DNA of 64,000 bases from JBBQWS01 sp038210415. GTDB lineage: Bacteria > Actinomycetota > Actinomycetes > Prado026. Each line of letters opens with the position of its first letter. The first letter of the stretch is position 1. The stretch spans positions 8,880 to 72,879 of the forward strand of contig JBBQWS010000011.1 in the NCBI GenBank assembly GCA_038210415.1. The letters are read 5' to 3'. Of the stretch, positions 25,180 to 33,787 are shown in pieces. The notes under the pieces were generated by a model that saw only the letters and a list, made by a program, of their open reading frames with translations, did no database searches and had not been told where the DNA came from. The position numbers and the translations under genes were made by a program.

Positions 25180-25205
25180 GGAATGCGCGCGCCCTAGGAT
25201 CGGTT
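25180..25205 (+). promoter_or_regulatory. SigR/SigH-type oxidative-stress promoter of trxB
   Basis: GGAAT (25180-25184), exactly 18 bases, then GTT (25203-25205) matches the SigR/SigH consensus GGAAT-N18-GTT known upstream of thioredoxin genes in actinobacteria. It begins 5 bases after the anti-sigma stop codon and lies 32 bases before the trxB GTG, leaving room for a short leader with GGGAG. Disulfide-stress induction of trxB-trxA is the expected outcome. Confidence 0.8.
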
Positions 25206-25237
25206 CCAGGGGTACACCATCCGACCAGGGAGCCACC

Positions 25238-26248
25238 GTGTCGACCGGCACCAGCAAGGCGAGCAGCAGCGACGTCCGCAACGTCATCATCATCGGCTCC
25301 GGGCCGGCCGGCTACACCGCGGCGATCTACGCCGCACGCGCCAACCTGCGTCCGCTGGTCTTCGAGGGTTCGGTCACTGCCGGTGGCGCTCTGATGAACA
25401 CCACCGACGTCGAGAACTTCCCGGGCTTCCCCGACGGAGTGATGGGTCCTGACCTGATGGACAGCCTCCGGGCGCAGGCCGAGAAGTTCGGTGCCGAGCT
25501 CGTCACCGACGACATCACCGGGGTCGACCTCACCGGTGCGGTCAAGGTCGTCACCGACGGCGCCGGCCAGACCCACAGCGCCCACGCGGTCATCCTCGCC
25601 ACCGGGTCGAAGTACCGCGAGCTGGGCCTGCCGAACGAGAAGCGACTGTCCGGCCGCGGTGTCTCGTGGTGCGCCACCTGCGACGGCTTCTTCTTCAAGG
25701 AGCAGGACATCGCCGTGGTCGGTGGCGGTGACTCGGCCCTCGAGGAGGCGACGTTCCTGACCCGGTTCGCCCGCAGCGTCACCCTGATCCACCGCCGCGA
25801 CTCGCTGCGCGCTTCCAAGATCATGCAGGATCGGGCGCTCGCCAACGAGAAGATGCGGTTCGCCTGGAACAGCGAGGTCGCCGACGTCCTCGGCGACGAC
25901 CGCATGACCGGGCTACGACTGCGCGACACCCGCACCGGCGAGCAGCGCGACCTGGCCGCCACCGGCCTGTTCGTCGCCATCGGCCATGACCCGCGCAGCG
26001 AGCTCGTCGAGGGCCAGGTGCACCGCGACGAGGAAGGGTACGTCCAGGTCACGCACCCAAGCACCCGGACGAACCTGTCCGGGGTGTTCGCCTGCGGCGA
26101 CCTCGTCGACCACCACTACCGGCAGGCCATCACCGCCGCCGGCACGGGCTGCGCGGCGGCGCTGGACGCTGAGCGCTACCTCGCCGACCTCGACGACGCG
26201 CAGCTCACCGGCGACTCCGCCCAGCTCGGCGTCTCGATGTCGGCCTGA
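25238..26248 (+). CDS. trxB: Thioredoxin-disulfide reductase
   Basis: This FAD enzyme passes NADPH electrons to thioredoxin. The 336 residues hold the FAD motif GSGPAGYTAAIYAARA, the redox-active pair CATC (145-148), the NADPH motif VGGGDSALEEA and the FAD-closing region GVFACGDLVD. GTG 25238 has GGGAG upstream and is the first start with a normal N-terminus. The short Ser-rich lead before VIIIGSG is typical. It is followed 67 bases later by trxA; both probably share the SigR-type promoter at 25180. Confidence 0.97.
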   Translation: MSTGTSKASSSDVRNVIIIGSGPAGYTAAIYAARANLRPLVFEGSVTAGGALMNTTDVENFPGFPDGVMGPDLMDSLRAQAEKFGAELVTDDITGVDLTGAVKVVTDGAGQTHSAHAVILATGSKYRELGLPNEKRLSGRGVSWCATCDGFFFKEQDIAVVGGGDSALEEATFLTRFARSVTLIHRRDSLRASKIMQDRALANEKMRFAWNSEVADVLGDDRMTGLRLRDTRTGEQRDLAATGLFVAIGHDPRSELVEGQVHRDEEGYVQVTHPSTRTNLSGVFACGDLVDHHYRQAITAAGTGCAAALDAERYLADLDDAQLTGDSAQLGVSMSA

Positions 26249-26315
26249 CCGCACGTTGGCCTGACCGTCCAAACCCCCTAACCCGACCAGCCCAGCAATC
26301 CCGAGAGGACTCCCC

Positions 26316-26645
26316 GTGGGAACCAACACCAGCAAGGTGACCGACGCGTCGTTCGCCGCCGACGTCCTGGCCAGCGACAAGCCCGTCCTGGTCGACTTCT
26401 GGGCGGAGTGGTGCGGCCCGTGCCGCGCAGTCGGTCCGATTCTCGAGGAGATCGCCGGCGAGCACGCCGACAGCATCCGCATCGTCAAGCTCAACATCGA
26501 CGAGAACCCCAAGGTCGCCGCGTCGTACGGCATCACCTCGATCCCGACGATGAGCGTCTTCTCCGGCGGCGAGCTCGTGAAGCAGATCGTCGGCGCGAAG
26601 CCGAAGGCCGCCCTGCTCAAGGACCTCGCGCCGTTCCTGGCCTGA
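26316..26645 (+). CDS. trxA: Thioredoxin
   Basis: The 109-residue thioredoxin has the active site WCGPC (about residues 31-35) preceded by VDFWAE, the buried-Asp/active-site segment. The cis-Pro loop is SIPTMSVF and the C-terminal strand-helix is intact. GTG 26316 follows GAGAGGA. It reduces disulfides of cytoplasmic targets such as ribonucleotide reductase and is recycled by the TrxB encoded just upstream. It corresponds in position to mycobacterial trxC. Confidence 0.97.
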   Translation: MGTNTSKVTDASFAADVLASDKPVLVDFWAEWCGPCRAVGPILEEIAGEHADSIRIVKLNIDENPKVAASYGITSIPTMSVFSGGELVKQIVGAKPKAALLKDLAPFLA

Positions 26646-26652
26646 CGGCCAG
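26637..26652 (+). terminator. Small hairpin across the trxA stop codon
   Basis: CTGGCC (26637-26642) pairs with GGCCAG (26647-26652) around TGAC, which includes the stop codon. The 6-bp GC stem has no T-run. It may attenuate or end the trxBA message, but it is weak evidence alone. Confidence 0.3.
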
Positions 26653-26736
26653 CCACACCTTCCGGAGGTCGTCCGGGTTACGATCTCGGTTCGTCCGAGT
26701 GATGCCCAGACGGCTTTCCGGGAGGTGGTGCAGGCA

Positions 26737-27915
26737 GTGACCCGTCCCTCGTCGAACCCGCTCTACCGCCTGGGTGACCGGGGTCCCGCCGTAGCCGAGA
26801 TCCGGGCCCGGCTGGCTGTCCTCGGGCTGCTCCCCGGGGGTGTCGACGAGCTGCGCTCCGACGCCTTCGCCACCGCCGAGTTCGACCGTAGCGTCGACGC
26901 GGCGGTGCGCGGGTTCCAGCAGCAGCGTGGGGCCAGCGTCGACGGCATCGTCGGGCCCCAGACCTGGCGCCTGCTAGACGACGCACGGTGGCGCCTCGGC
27001 GACCGCGTCCTCTGGTTCGCCCCCAGCCACCTCCTCAGCGGCGACGACGTCGCGGCGCTCCAGCAACGCCTGCTCGACCTCGGCTTCGACGCCGGTCGGG
27101 CCGACGGCATCTTCGGCCGCGAGACCGAGCTGGCCCTGCGCGAGTTCCAGCGCGGCGTCGGGATCCCCGCTGACGGCACCTGCGGACCCGCCAGCTTCCA
27201 GGCCCTCGACCGGCTGGTGCGCACCGTCACCGGCGGCGCCCCCGCCGCCCTGCGCGAGGCGGAGCGGATTCGCCGCCGAGGTCCGACCCTCGCCGGCAAG
27301 GTCGTGGTGGTCGACCCGGGGCACGGCGGCGCCGACCTCGGCAACACCGCCCACGGCCTCACCGAGGCGAGGCTGACCGAGGACCTGGCCGCCCGTATCG
27401 AGGGTCGGCTGACGGCCACCGGTGTCACGGCCTACCTCACCCGCGGCCGGCTCGCCGACGACGAGTCGGCGCCCGGCGACATCGAACGCGCGGACACCGC
27501 CAACCGGCTCGAGGCCGACCTGATGATCTCGATCCACGTCGACGCCTGCGGTTCAAGCGCTGCCGCCAATGGGGTCGCGACGTACTTCTACGGAAACCGG
27601 CTTCCGGGCGGGCAGTCACCGGTGGGGCAGCGCTTCGCCGACCTCCTCCAGCGCGAGGTCGCGGCCCGCACCGACCTGCTCGACTGCGGGGTGCACGAGA
27701 AGACCTGGGACGTCCTGCGCCGCACCCGGATGCCCGCCGTACGCCTCGAGCTGGGCTACGTCACCCACGCCGGCGACGCCGCACGACTCGGCGACGCGGC
27801 CTTCCGGGACGCGGTCGCCGAGGCCGTGGTGGCCGCGGTGCAACGGCTCTACCTGCCGCTCGAGGACGACACCCCGACCGGGTCGATCCGGCTGCCCGAC
27901 CTCGTGCCCAAGTAG
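26737..27915 (+). CDS. cwlM: CwlM-like N-acetylmuramoyl-L-alanine amidase with two peptidoglycan-binding repeats
   Basis: GTG 26737 is chosen because GGAGGTGG lies just upstream; this gives 392 residues. Two PG-binding-1 repeats (about 10-75 and 85-150; FQQQRGASVDGIVGPQTW and FQRGVGIPADGTCGP) precede an Amidase_3 domain (about 180-375). Zinc and catalytic positions look filled: DPGHGG, Glu in TEARLTED, SIHVDA, and Glu in VRLELGYVTH. No signal peptide is present. In mycobacteria the cytoplasmic CwlM is a PknB substrate that stimulates MurA rather than a hydrolase. Position between trxA and the par locus matches it. Confidence 0.9.
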   Translation: MTRPSSNPLYRLGDRGPAVAEIRARLAVLGLLPGGVDELRSDAFATAEFDRSVDAAVRGFQQQRGASVDGIVGPQTWRLLDDARWRLGDRVLWFAPSHLLSGDDVAALQQRLLDLGFDAGRADGIFGRETELALREFQRGVGIPADGTCGPASFQALDRLVRTVTGGAPAALREAERIRRRGPTLAGKVVVVDPGHGGADLGNTAHGLTEARLTEDLAARIEGRLTATGVTAYLTRGRLADDESAPGDIERADTANRLEADLMISIHVDACGSSAAANGVATYFYGNRLPGGQSPVGQRFADLLQREVAARTDLLDCGVHEKTWDVLRRTRMPAVRLELGYVTHAGDAARLGDAAFRDAVAEAVVAAVQRLYLPLEDDTPTGSIRLPDLVPK

Positions 27916-27923
27916 TCGCCCGG

Positions 27924-28097
27924 CTAGCGGTCCCGCGGAAGCACGACGTAGCGGTCGAGCGAGGGGGCCGGCGGCACGTAGCCGGACCCCGCGGCGGGCC
28001 CGACCGGCGGCCGGTGCCGAGGCCGCAGCAGCTCGGCGACGAACCCGCCCAGCGCCGCCATCACCACAGCGACGAGCAACCATCGCGCGAGCTTCAT
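27924..28097 (-). CDS. Small single-pass membrane protein (57 residues)
   Basis: ATG 28097 has a good GGAGG 6 bases upstream. The protein is one hydrophobic helix (LLVAVVMAALGGFVAELL) followed by a basic, Pro-rich tail (RPRHRPPVGP) and the ending SLDRYVVLPRDR. I do not recognise the family. It converges with the CwlM-like gene (8-base gap) and is divergent from the aminotransferase; the 92-base gap to the latter would carry both promoters. Confidence 0.65.
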   Translation of the reverse strand: MKLARWLLVAVVMAALGGFVAELLRPRHRPPVGPAAGSGYVPPAPSLDRYVVLPRDR

Positions 28098-28189
28098 CCA
28101 AGGCCTCCGGGGGGTCGTGAACTCGGTCACCGGCTCCGTACGGCAGGCTAGTACCCCGGCCAGCCGGCGGCGACCCACTCGGAGGTGAC

Positions 28190-29533
28190 ATGGACGGCTC
28201 CGCACTCCCCGCCGTTCCAGGACCCGTCCGCGGATCTCGGCTCGACCCGTTCTTGTCCTCCTACGCCGCGCGGGCCCGCTCGATGACCGCCTCCGAGATC
28301 CGGGCCCTGTTCTCCGTGGCCTCCCGGCCGGAGGTCGTGTCGCTGGCCGGCGGCATGCCGTTCGTGTCCGCGCTCGCGCTCGACTCGATCGGCCAGAGCT
28401 TCGCCACCCTGGTCACCGAGCGTGGCGCCGAGTCGTTGCAGTACGGCTCAGGCCAAGGTCACGTCGAGCTGCGCGAGCAGATCGCCGAGCTGTTGATGCC
28501 GCCGGTGGGCGTGCAGGCGCACCCCGACGACGTCGTCGTCACCGTCGGCTCGCAGCAGGCGCTCGACCTGGTCACCCGCATCCTGTGCGATCCCGGCGAC
28601 GTCGTGGTCGCCGAGGCTCCGTCGTACGTCGGCGCGCTGTCGCTGTTCGCGGCATACGAGGTGGCTGTCGAGCACGTCGTGATGGACGCCGAGGGTCTGG
28701 TGCCCGAGGCGCTGCGCGAGCGGTTCGCCGCACTCGCCGCAGCCGGTCGACGGCCCAAGTTCCTCTACACCGTCCCCTCGTTCCACAACCCGGCCGGCGT
28801 CACCCAGGGCCAGACCCGGCGCACCGAAATCCTTGCCCTGTGCCAGGAATTCGGTGTCCCGGTGCTCGAGGACGACCCCTACGGGCTGCTCGGCTTCGAC
28901 GGGGTCGTCCCCCGCGCCCTGCGCGCGGACGACCACGAAGGCGTGCTCTATCTGGGCTCGTTCTCCAAGACCTTCGCGCCCGGGCTCCGAGTCGGCTGGG
29001 TCGTCGCCCCGCACGGCGTCCGCGAGAAGCTCGTCCTGGCAGCGGAGGCCTCGGTGCTGTGCCCGTCGTCGTTCGCGCAGCTCGCCGTGAGCGGCTACCT
29101 CGCGACCCAGCCGTGGTGGGACCAGGTCAAGGTCTTCCGTGAGGTCTATCGCGAGCGACGTGATGCGCTGCTCGACGCGATGTCGGCCCAGTTCCCCGAC
29201 GGCACCACCTGGACGGTGCCCGGCGGCGGCTTCTACTCGTGGGTGACCCTGCCCGAAGGCGTCGACGCCACCGCGATGCTCCCGCGTGCGGTGACCGAAC
29301 GGGTCGCCTACGTCCCCGGCACCGCGTTCTACGCGGGCAGTGCCAAGATCCTCGGCCGGCGGTCGTTGCGACTGTCGTACTGCTATCCCGAGCCCGATCG
29401 CATCCGCGAAGGCGTCCGCAGGCTCGCCGCCGTCATCGAAGAGGAGCTCGACGTGCTGGCAACGTTCGGACCGGCCGCCACCGCGGGAGACACCGGCACC
29501 CCGTCCGACGTACCCGGACCGGCCACCGCATGA
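28190..29533 (+). CDS. PLP-dependent aminotransferase, class I/II (LysN/KAT-like)
   Basis: This 447-residue enzyme transfers amino groups between amino and keto acids. The fold type I markers are all there: SLAGGMPF near the N-terminus, YGSGQGHVELRE, YTVPSFHNPAG, DDPYG with the PLP-ring Asp, the Schiff-base Lys in LGSFSKTFAPGLRVGW, and RLSYCYPE with the carboxylate-binding Arg. It resembles the 2-aminoadipate/aromatic aminotransferase group without the MocR DNA-binding part. AGGTGA precedes the ATG. Its stop overlaps the next gene (ATGA), a D-Ala-D-Ala ligase-like protein. Confidence 0.9.
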   Translation: MDGSALPAVPGPVRGSRLDPFLSSYAARARSMTASEIRALFSVASRPEVVSLAGGMPFVSALALDSIGQSFATLVTERGAESLQYGSGQGHVELREQIAELLMPPVGVQAHPDDVVVTVGSQQALDLVTRILCDPGDVVVAEAPSYVGALSLFAAYEVAVEHVVMDAEGLVPEALRERFAALAAAGRRPKFLYTVPSFHNPAGVTQGQTRRTEILALCQEFGVPVLEDDPYGLLGFDGVVPRALRADDHEGVLYLGSFSKTFAPGLRVGWVVAPHGVREKLVLAAEASVLCPSSFAQLAVSGYLATQPWWDQVKVFREVYRERRDALLDAMSAQFPDGTTWTVPGGGFYSWVTLPEGVDATAMLPRAVTERVAYVPGTAFYAGSAKILGRRSLRLSYCYPEPDRIREGVRRLAAVIEEELDVLATFGPAATAGDTGTPSDVPGPATA

Positions 29534-30492
29534 CCGGCTCCGAGCGGGTGGTCGTGCTCGCCGGCGGGCTCTCGCACGAACGCGATGTGTCGCTCCGGTC
29601 CGGGCGTCGGGTCGCCGATGCGCTGCGCGGGGTCGGTGTCGAGGTCGCGCTGCTCGATGTCGACGGCGCCCTCCTGCCGGCCCTGGCTGCCGACCCGCCG
29701 GCCGTGGTCGTCCCGCTGCTGCACGGCGCGAGCGGTGAGGACGGCGCCCTGCGCGACGTGCTGGGCCTGCTCGGACTGCCGTACGTCGGATCGCGGCCAG
29801 CGGCCTGCCGAGTCGCATTCGATAAGCCTGCTGCTTCTACTGTGGCGGCTGCGGCTGGTCTGGCCACCCCATTGTCGGTGGCCCTGCCGCAGACGACGTT
29901 CCGTGAGCTCGGCGCCGCAGCCGTCATGACCGCGCTGCTCGACACCCTCGGTCTCCCGTTGATGGTGAAACCGGCCCGGGGAGGGTCGTCGCTGGGTGCG
30001 GCAGTCGTCCGAACGGCTGCCGAGCTGCCACCGGTGATGGTGAGCTGCTTCTCGTACGGTGACACCGCGGTCGTCGAGCGGTTCGTCACCGGCACCGAGG
30101 TCGCGGTGTCGGTCGTCGAGACCGACGGCGGTCTGATGGTGCTGCCCGGCGTCGAGATCGTGCCCGACGGGGGCTTCTACGACTATTCCGCGCGCTACAC
30201 CGCGGGGGCCACGGAGTTCTTCGCGCCGGCCAGGCTGCCGGCCGAGGCGATCGTCGCGTGTGCCGACGCGGCGCTCACCGCGCACCAGGCCCTCGGGCTC
30301 AGCCACCTGTCCCGCACCGACCTGATCGTCGACGTCGACGGCCGGCCGTGGTTCCTCGAGGTCAACGTCGCTCCCGGCATGACCGAGACGTCGCTCTTCC
30401 CGCAGTCGGTCGCCGCCGCGGGCCTGGACCTGGGCACCCTGTGGAAGGCCCTGGTCGAGCGAGTGCGGCGGACCCCGTCGGCTACCGGCTGA
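29530..30492 (+). CDS. D-alanine-D-alanine ligase family protein (ATP-grasp)
   Basis: This 320-residue ATP-grasp ligase has the Ddl signatures HGASGEDGALRDVL, KPARGGSSLGA (ATP lid) and EVNVAPGMTETSLFP (Mg2+ and product site). It would join two D-amino acids using ATP. Coupling to an aminotransferase is unusual for the main peptidoglycan Ddl, which is generally encoded elsewhere, so this may be a paralogue with another substrate. Its last 11 bases overlap the convergent parB gene. Confidence 0.85.
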   Translation: MTGSERVVVLAGGLSHERDVSLRSGRRVADALRGVGVEVALLDVDGALLPALAADPPAVVVPLLHGASGEDGALRDVLGLLGLPYVGSRPAACRVAFDKPAASTVAAAAGLATPLSVALPQTTFRELGAAAVMTALLDTLGLPLMVKPARGGSSLGAAVVRTAAELPPVMVSCFSYGDTAVVERFVTGTEVAVSVVETDGGLMVLPGVEIVPDGGFYDYSARYTAGATEFFAPARLPAEAIVACADAALTAHQALGLSHLSRTDLIVDVDGRPWFLEVNVAPGMTETSLFPQSVAAAGLDLGTLWKALVERVRRTPSATG

Positions 30493-31441
30493 CGTCGTCG
30501 CCGGGCGCCAGCAGGCTGACGATGCGCTGGAGGTCGTCGAGCGAGGCGAAGTCGATCGTCACCTTGCCGCGGGTGCGGCCCAGGTCGACCCGGACCCGGG
30601 TCTCGTACCGGTCCGAAAGCCGGGCCGCCAGCTCGGCCAGCGCGGGAGCGTTCGGCCGCTTCGAGCGGTTACGCGGCTGTTGGTCTGATATCTCGGTATC
30701 GCCCAGCGTCACGATCTCCTCGACCGAACGCACGGACAGCCCCTCGGCGACGATCCGGTGCGCGAGCCGTTCCTGGGCATCGGGGTCCATGAGCCCCAGC
30801 AGGGCACGCGCGTGCCCGGCGGAGAGCACCCCGGCCGCCACCCGGCGCTGGACTGCTGGTGGCAGCCGGAGCAGCCGGATGGTGTTGGAGATCTGCGGCC
30901 TCGACCGGCCGATCCGGCGGGCGAGCTCCTCGTGCGTGCAGCCGAAGTCCTTCAGCAGCTGGTCGTAGGCCGCAGCCTCCTCCAGTGGGTTCAGCTGGCT
31001 CCGGTGCAGGTTCTCCAGCAGCGCGTCCCGCAGCAGGTCGTCGTCAGCGGTGTCACGCACGATCGCCGGGATCGTCGTGAGGCCGGCGACCTTGCTGGCC
31101 CGCAGTCGCCGTTCGCCCATCACGAGCTCGTACCGGTCACCGCCCAGCGGGCGCACGACGACCGGCTGCAGCAGCCCGATCTCGGTGATCGAGTGCACGA
31201 GCTCCGCGAGAGCCTCCTCGTCGAACACCGACCGTGGCTGCTTCGGGTTCGGCGTGATGGTGTCGATCGGCAGCTCGGCGAAGTGGGCGCCGGCCACCGT
31301 GGCGGGGGCGGCACCGGACTGGGCTCCGGGATCGGACTGCGCGGTCGGCGCACGGACCGCGTCCGGGTCCGGCGGGGGCACCGGTGCAGCCGGGATGAGG
31401 GCACCCAGCCCGCGACCGAGGCCGCCCTTGCGCACGTTCAC
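30482..31441 (-). CDS. parB: Chromosome partitioning protein ParB
   Basis: ParB binds parS, spreads as a CTP-dependent clamp and directs origin segregation. The 319 residues show the N-terminal ParA-contact peptide (RKGGLGRGLGALIP), the CTPase motif GERRLRASKVAG, the helix-turn-helix (THEELARRIGRSRPQISNTI) and a C-terminal dimerisation domain. The linker around residues 20-50 is Pro/Ala-rich. It overlaps parA by 4 bases. Two parS sites lie within 3 kb in the same operon. Confidence 0.97.
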   Translation of the reverse strand: MNVRKGGLGRGLGALIPAAPVPPPDPDAVRAPTAQSDPGAQSGAAPATVAGAHFAELPIDTITPNPKQPRSVFDEEALAELVHSITEIGLLQPVVVRPLGGDRYELVMGERRLRASKVAGLTTIPAIVRDTADDDLLRDALLENLHRSQLNPLEEAAAYDQLLKDFGCTHEELARRIGRSRPQISNTIRLLRLPPAVQRRVAAGVLSAGHARALLGLMDPDAQERLAHRIVAEGLSVRSVEEIVTLGDTEISDQQPRNRSKRPNAPALAELAARLSDRYETRVRVDLGRTRGKVTIDFASLDDLQRIVSLLAPGDDVSR

Positions 31442-32388
31442 CGCTGCTCCTCGTCGTCCGGGTCGATCGGGTCGGCTGGCGCCACCCCGCGGGCGGCCAG
31501 CTCACGCGCCGCCTCGAGGTACGACAGTGCGCCGCTGGACCCCGGGTCGTACGTCATGACCGTCTGACCGTAGCTGGGCGCCTCACTGATCCGGACCGAG
31601 CGGGGAATCAGCGTCTTCAGCACCCGGTCGGTGAAGTGCGTGCGGACCTCGTCCGCCACCTGTGCGGCCAGGCGCGTGCGTGCGTCATACATCGTGAGCA
31701 GGATCGTCGAGATGTGCAGCGCCGGGTTCAGGTGGGCCTGCACCAGCTCGACGTTACGCACGAGCTGTCCAAGCCCTTCCAGCGCGTAGTACTCGCACTG
31801 GATCGGGATGAACACCTCCTGGGCCGCCACCATCGCGTTGACGGTGAGAAGCCCCAGCGATGGCGGACAGTCGATGAGTACGTAGTCGAGGCGGTGTCCC
31901 CCGGGCTGGTACGCGGCGAGGGCACGCTGCAGCCGGGACTCCCGGGCCACCATCGACACGAGCTCGATCTCAGCACCGGCGAGGTCGATCGTCGCGGGCG
32001 CGCAGAACAGGCCGGAGATGCCATCGACCGACTGCACCACGTCCGCGAGCGGGACGCTGTCGACGAGCACCTCGTAGACGCTGGGTGTGCCCGCCTGGTG
32101 CGGCACGCCGAGCGCGGTCGACGCGTTCCCCTGGGGATCCAGGTCGAGCACGAGGACGCGCAGCCCGTGCATCGCCAGGGCGGCCGCCATGTTCACCGTC
32201 GACGTCGTCTTGCCGACGCCGCCCTTCTGGTTGGCCACGGTCATCACTCGGGTTCGGTCCGGGCGCGGCAGGTCGCCGGCGCGCCCGGACCGTACCGCTG
32301 CTGCTGTGGCAGCCGCCCGGGCGATCGGGGTGTCGTCGGTGGCTGCTTCGCCCAGCGCGGTGGTTTCACGTGAAACGGGCTCGTTCAC
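31438..32388 (-). CDS. parA: Chromosome partitioning ATPase ParA
   Basis: ParA binds nucleoid DNA in the ATP form and moves ParB-parS complexes. GTG 32388 (overlapping the rsmG stop by 4 bases) gives 316 residues. The deviant Walker A NQKGGVGKTTS lies at 54-63, followed by VLDLDPQGNAS and the switch II region VLIDCPPSLG. The first 45 residues are a disordered Ala-rich lead that includes VSRET, encoded by the parS site at 32363. Confidence 0.97.
   Translation of the reverse strand: MNEPVSRETTALGEAATDDTPIARAAATAAAVRSGRAGDLPRPDRTRVMTVANQKGGVGKTTSTVNMAAALAMHGLRVLVLDLDPQGNASTALGVPHQAGTPSVYEVLVDSVPLADVVQSVDGISGLFCAPATIDLAGAEIELVSMVARESRLQRALAAYQPGGHRLDYVLIDCPPSLGLLTVNAMVAAQEVFIPIQCEYYALEGLGQLVRNVELVQAHLNPALHISTILLTMYDARTRLAAQVADEVRTHFTDRVLKTLIPRSVRISEAPSYGQTVMTYDPGSSGALSYLEAARELAARGVAPADPIDPDDEEQR
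32363..32376. promoter_or_regulatory. parS site 1 (inside parA)
   Basis: GTTTCACGTGAAAC is a perfect 14-base palindrome and the core of the bacterial parS consensus TGTTTCACGTGAAACA. It lies within the first codons of parA, encoding V-S-R-E-T. It is the ParB loading site about 5 kb from oriC. Confidence 0.95.
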
Positions 32389-33098
32389 CGGCGACCCTTC
32401 CGCTTCGGAATCCGATCGGAGCTCCGCTCGACGCGGACCACCGCGGTGGGTGGATCGACGACCCCGGCCCCCACCGTCAGGAGATCGATCGCGGCTACCC
32501 CCGCCGGGGAGCTCTCGCGGTAGGCGGCCACTTCGGCAGCCGCGGACTCCCCCTTCATGGCCAGCAAGGTACCGCCCGGCCGCACGAGCGGAAGACACCA
32601 GCCGGCCAGCTTCGGCAACGGGGCCACCGCCCGCGCGATCACGACATCGGCGGTCGGCCCGGAGCTGCCCCGGACCTCCGCCCGAGCCCGCACCACGGTC
32701 ACCGAGGTCAGCCCGAGTTGCCTGATTACTTCGTCCAAGAACGTCGTGCGCCGAAGCAGCGGCTCCACCAGCGCGATGCGAAGGTCCGGGCGGATCAACG
32801 CCAGCACGATGCCCGGCAAGCCGGCGCCGCTGCCGACATCATCCACAGACACCCCGGCCGGGATCAGTTCAGCCACGACAGCGCAGTTCAAGATGTGCCG
32901 GTCCCACAGTCGGGAAACTTCACGCGGCCCGATCAGACCGCGCTCGACACCTGCGGCCGCCAGCAGGTCGACGTACGCCTGGACCTGTGGCAACCGGGCC
33001 CCGAACAGCGCGCGTGCGGCGTAGGGTGCCGGACCGAGCGGTTCGGTTTCACGTGAAACCGAACCAGCCGCCGGCTCGGACTGGGACCCGGCCGTCAC
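32385..33098 (-). CDS. rsmG: 16S rRNA (guanine-N7)-methyltransferase RsmG
   Basis: RsmG (GidB) methylates N7 of the conserved G527 (E. coli numbering) of 16S rRNA using S-adenosylmethionine. The 237 residues contain the SAM-binding loop DVGSGAGLPGIVLAL and the following VEPLLRRTTFLDEV, with the motif RAVAPLPKL downstream. Loss of this enzyme gives low-level streptomycin resistance in related bacteria. GTG 33098 overlaps the jag stop. The N-terminal peptide SVSRETEP is encoded by the second parS site. Confidence 0.96.
   Translation of the reverse strand: MTAGSQSEPAAGSVSRETEPLGPAPYAARALFGARLPQVQAYVDLLAAAGVERGLIGPREVSRLWDRHILNCAVVAELIPAGVSVDDVGSGAGLPGIVLALIRPDLRIALVEPLLRRTTFLDEVIRQLGLTSVTVVRARAEVRGSSGPTADVVIARAVAPLPKLAGWCLPLVRPGGTLLAMKGESAAAEVAAYRESSPAGVAAIDLLTVGAGVVDPPTAVVRVERSSDRIPKRKGRR
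33041..33064. promoter_or_regulatory. parS site 2 (inside rsmG), 24-base perfect palindrome
   Basis: The central GGTTTCACGTGAAACC (33045-33060) is a perfect parS, and the symmetry continues four bases further on each side (GTTC...GAAC), a 24-base perfect palindrome. It lies in the N-terminal codons of rsmG, 680 bases from parS site 1. Confidence 0.96.
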
Positions 33099-33730
33099 GC
33101 GGGCCGGACGACCACGTATCGCAGGGGCTCGACGCCTTCTGACTCACTGACCAGCCCTGCGGCGGCGACGGCGTCGTGCACGATCTTGCGCTCGAACGGG
33201 GTCATCGGCGGCAGCGACACGGATTCGCCCGACTCGGTCGCCTTGGTTGCCGCCTCGGCTCCGGTGGCGGTGAGCTCGACCCGACGCTGCGCCCGGAAGC
33301 CGTCGACGTCGAGCATCAGCCGGCTACGGTCACCGGTCTCGCGAAGCACGGCCAACCGGGTGAGCTCCTGCAGCGCATCGAGCACCTCGCCGTTGCGCCC
33401 CACCAGGTGACGAAGGTCGCCGCCTACGATCGACACGAGCGCCCGGTCGGCCTCGACGTCCATGTCGATGTCACCGTCCAGGTCGGCGATGTCGAGAAGC
33501 CCCTCGAGGTAGTCGGCGGCGATGTCGCCCTCGGCCACCAGCCGGCTGGATCGCGGTGCGGGCGCGTCGGAATCCGTCGCCTCGGCGTCGGTCCCGTCAG
33601 CGTCGGTCACCACACCGTCGGTCAAGTCCGCGTCCGCATCAGCATTCGCGCTGGCGTCGGGCACGACCGCGGCCGGCTCGAGCTCGTCGGTGCTCGAGTC
33701 GACAGGCAGGGTGTCAGGGGTCTCGGACAC
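33095..33730 (-). CDS. jag: RNA-binding protein Jag/KhpB (KH and R3H domains)
   Basis: The 211-residue protein has an acidic, disordered N-terminus (residues 15-60, many Asp/Ala), a KH domain with the loop GRNGEVLDALQEL, and a C-terminal R3H domain with the Arg-X3-His core (FERKIVHDAV). Jag-type proteins bind RNA and are linked to YidC and cell-wall growth. GTG 33730 follows GGAG. It overlaps rsmG by 4 bases and lies 57 bases after yidC in the operon. Confidence 0.93.
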   Translation of the reverse strand: MSETPDTLPVDSSTDELEPAAVVPDASANADADADLTDGVVTDADGTDAEATDSDAPAPRSSRLVAEGDIAADYLEGLLDIADLDGDIDMDVEADRALVSIVGGDLRHLVGRNGEVLDALQELTRLAVLRETGDRSRLMLDVDGFRAQRRVELTATGAEAATKATESGESVSLPPMTPFERKIVHDAVAAAGLVSESEGVEPLRYVVVRPA

Positions 33731-33787
33731 AGGGTCACTCCGGGGTCAGGTTCAGCTCAGCAAGGGGGACAGTCGGGGGCGGAACGG

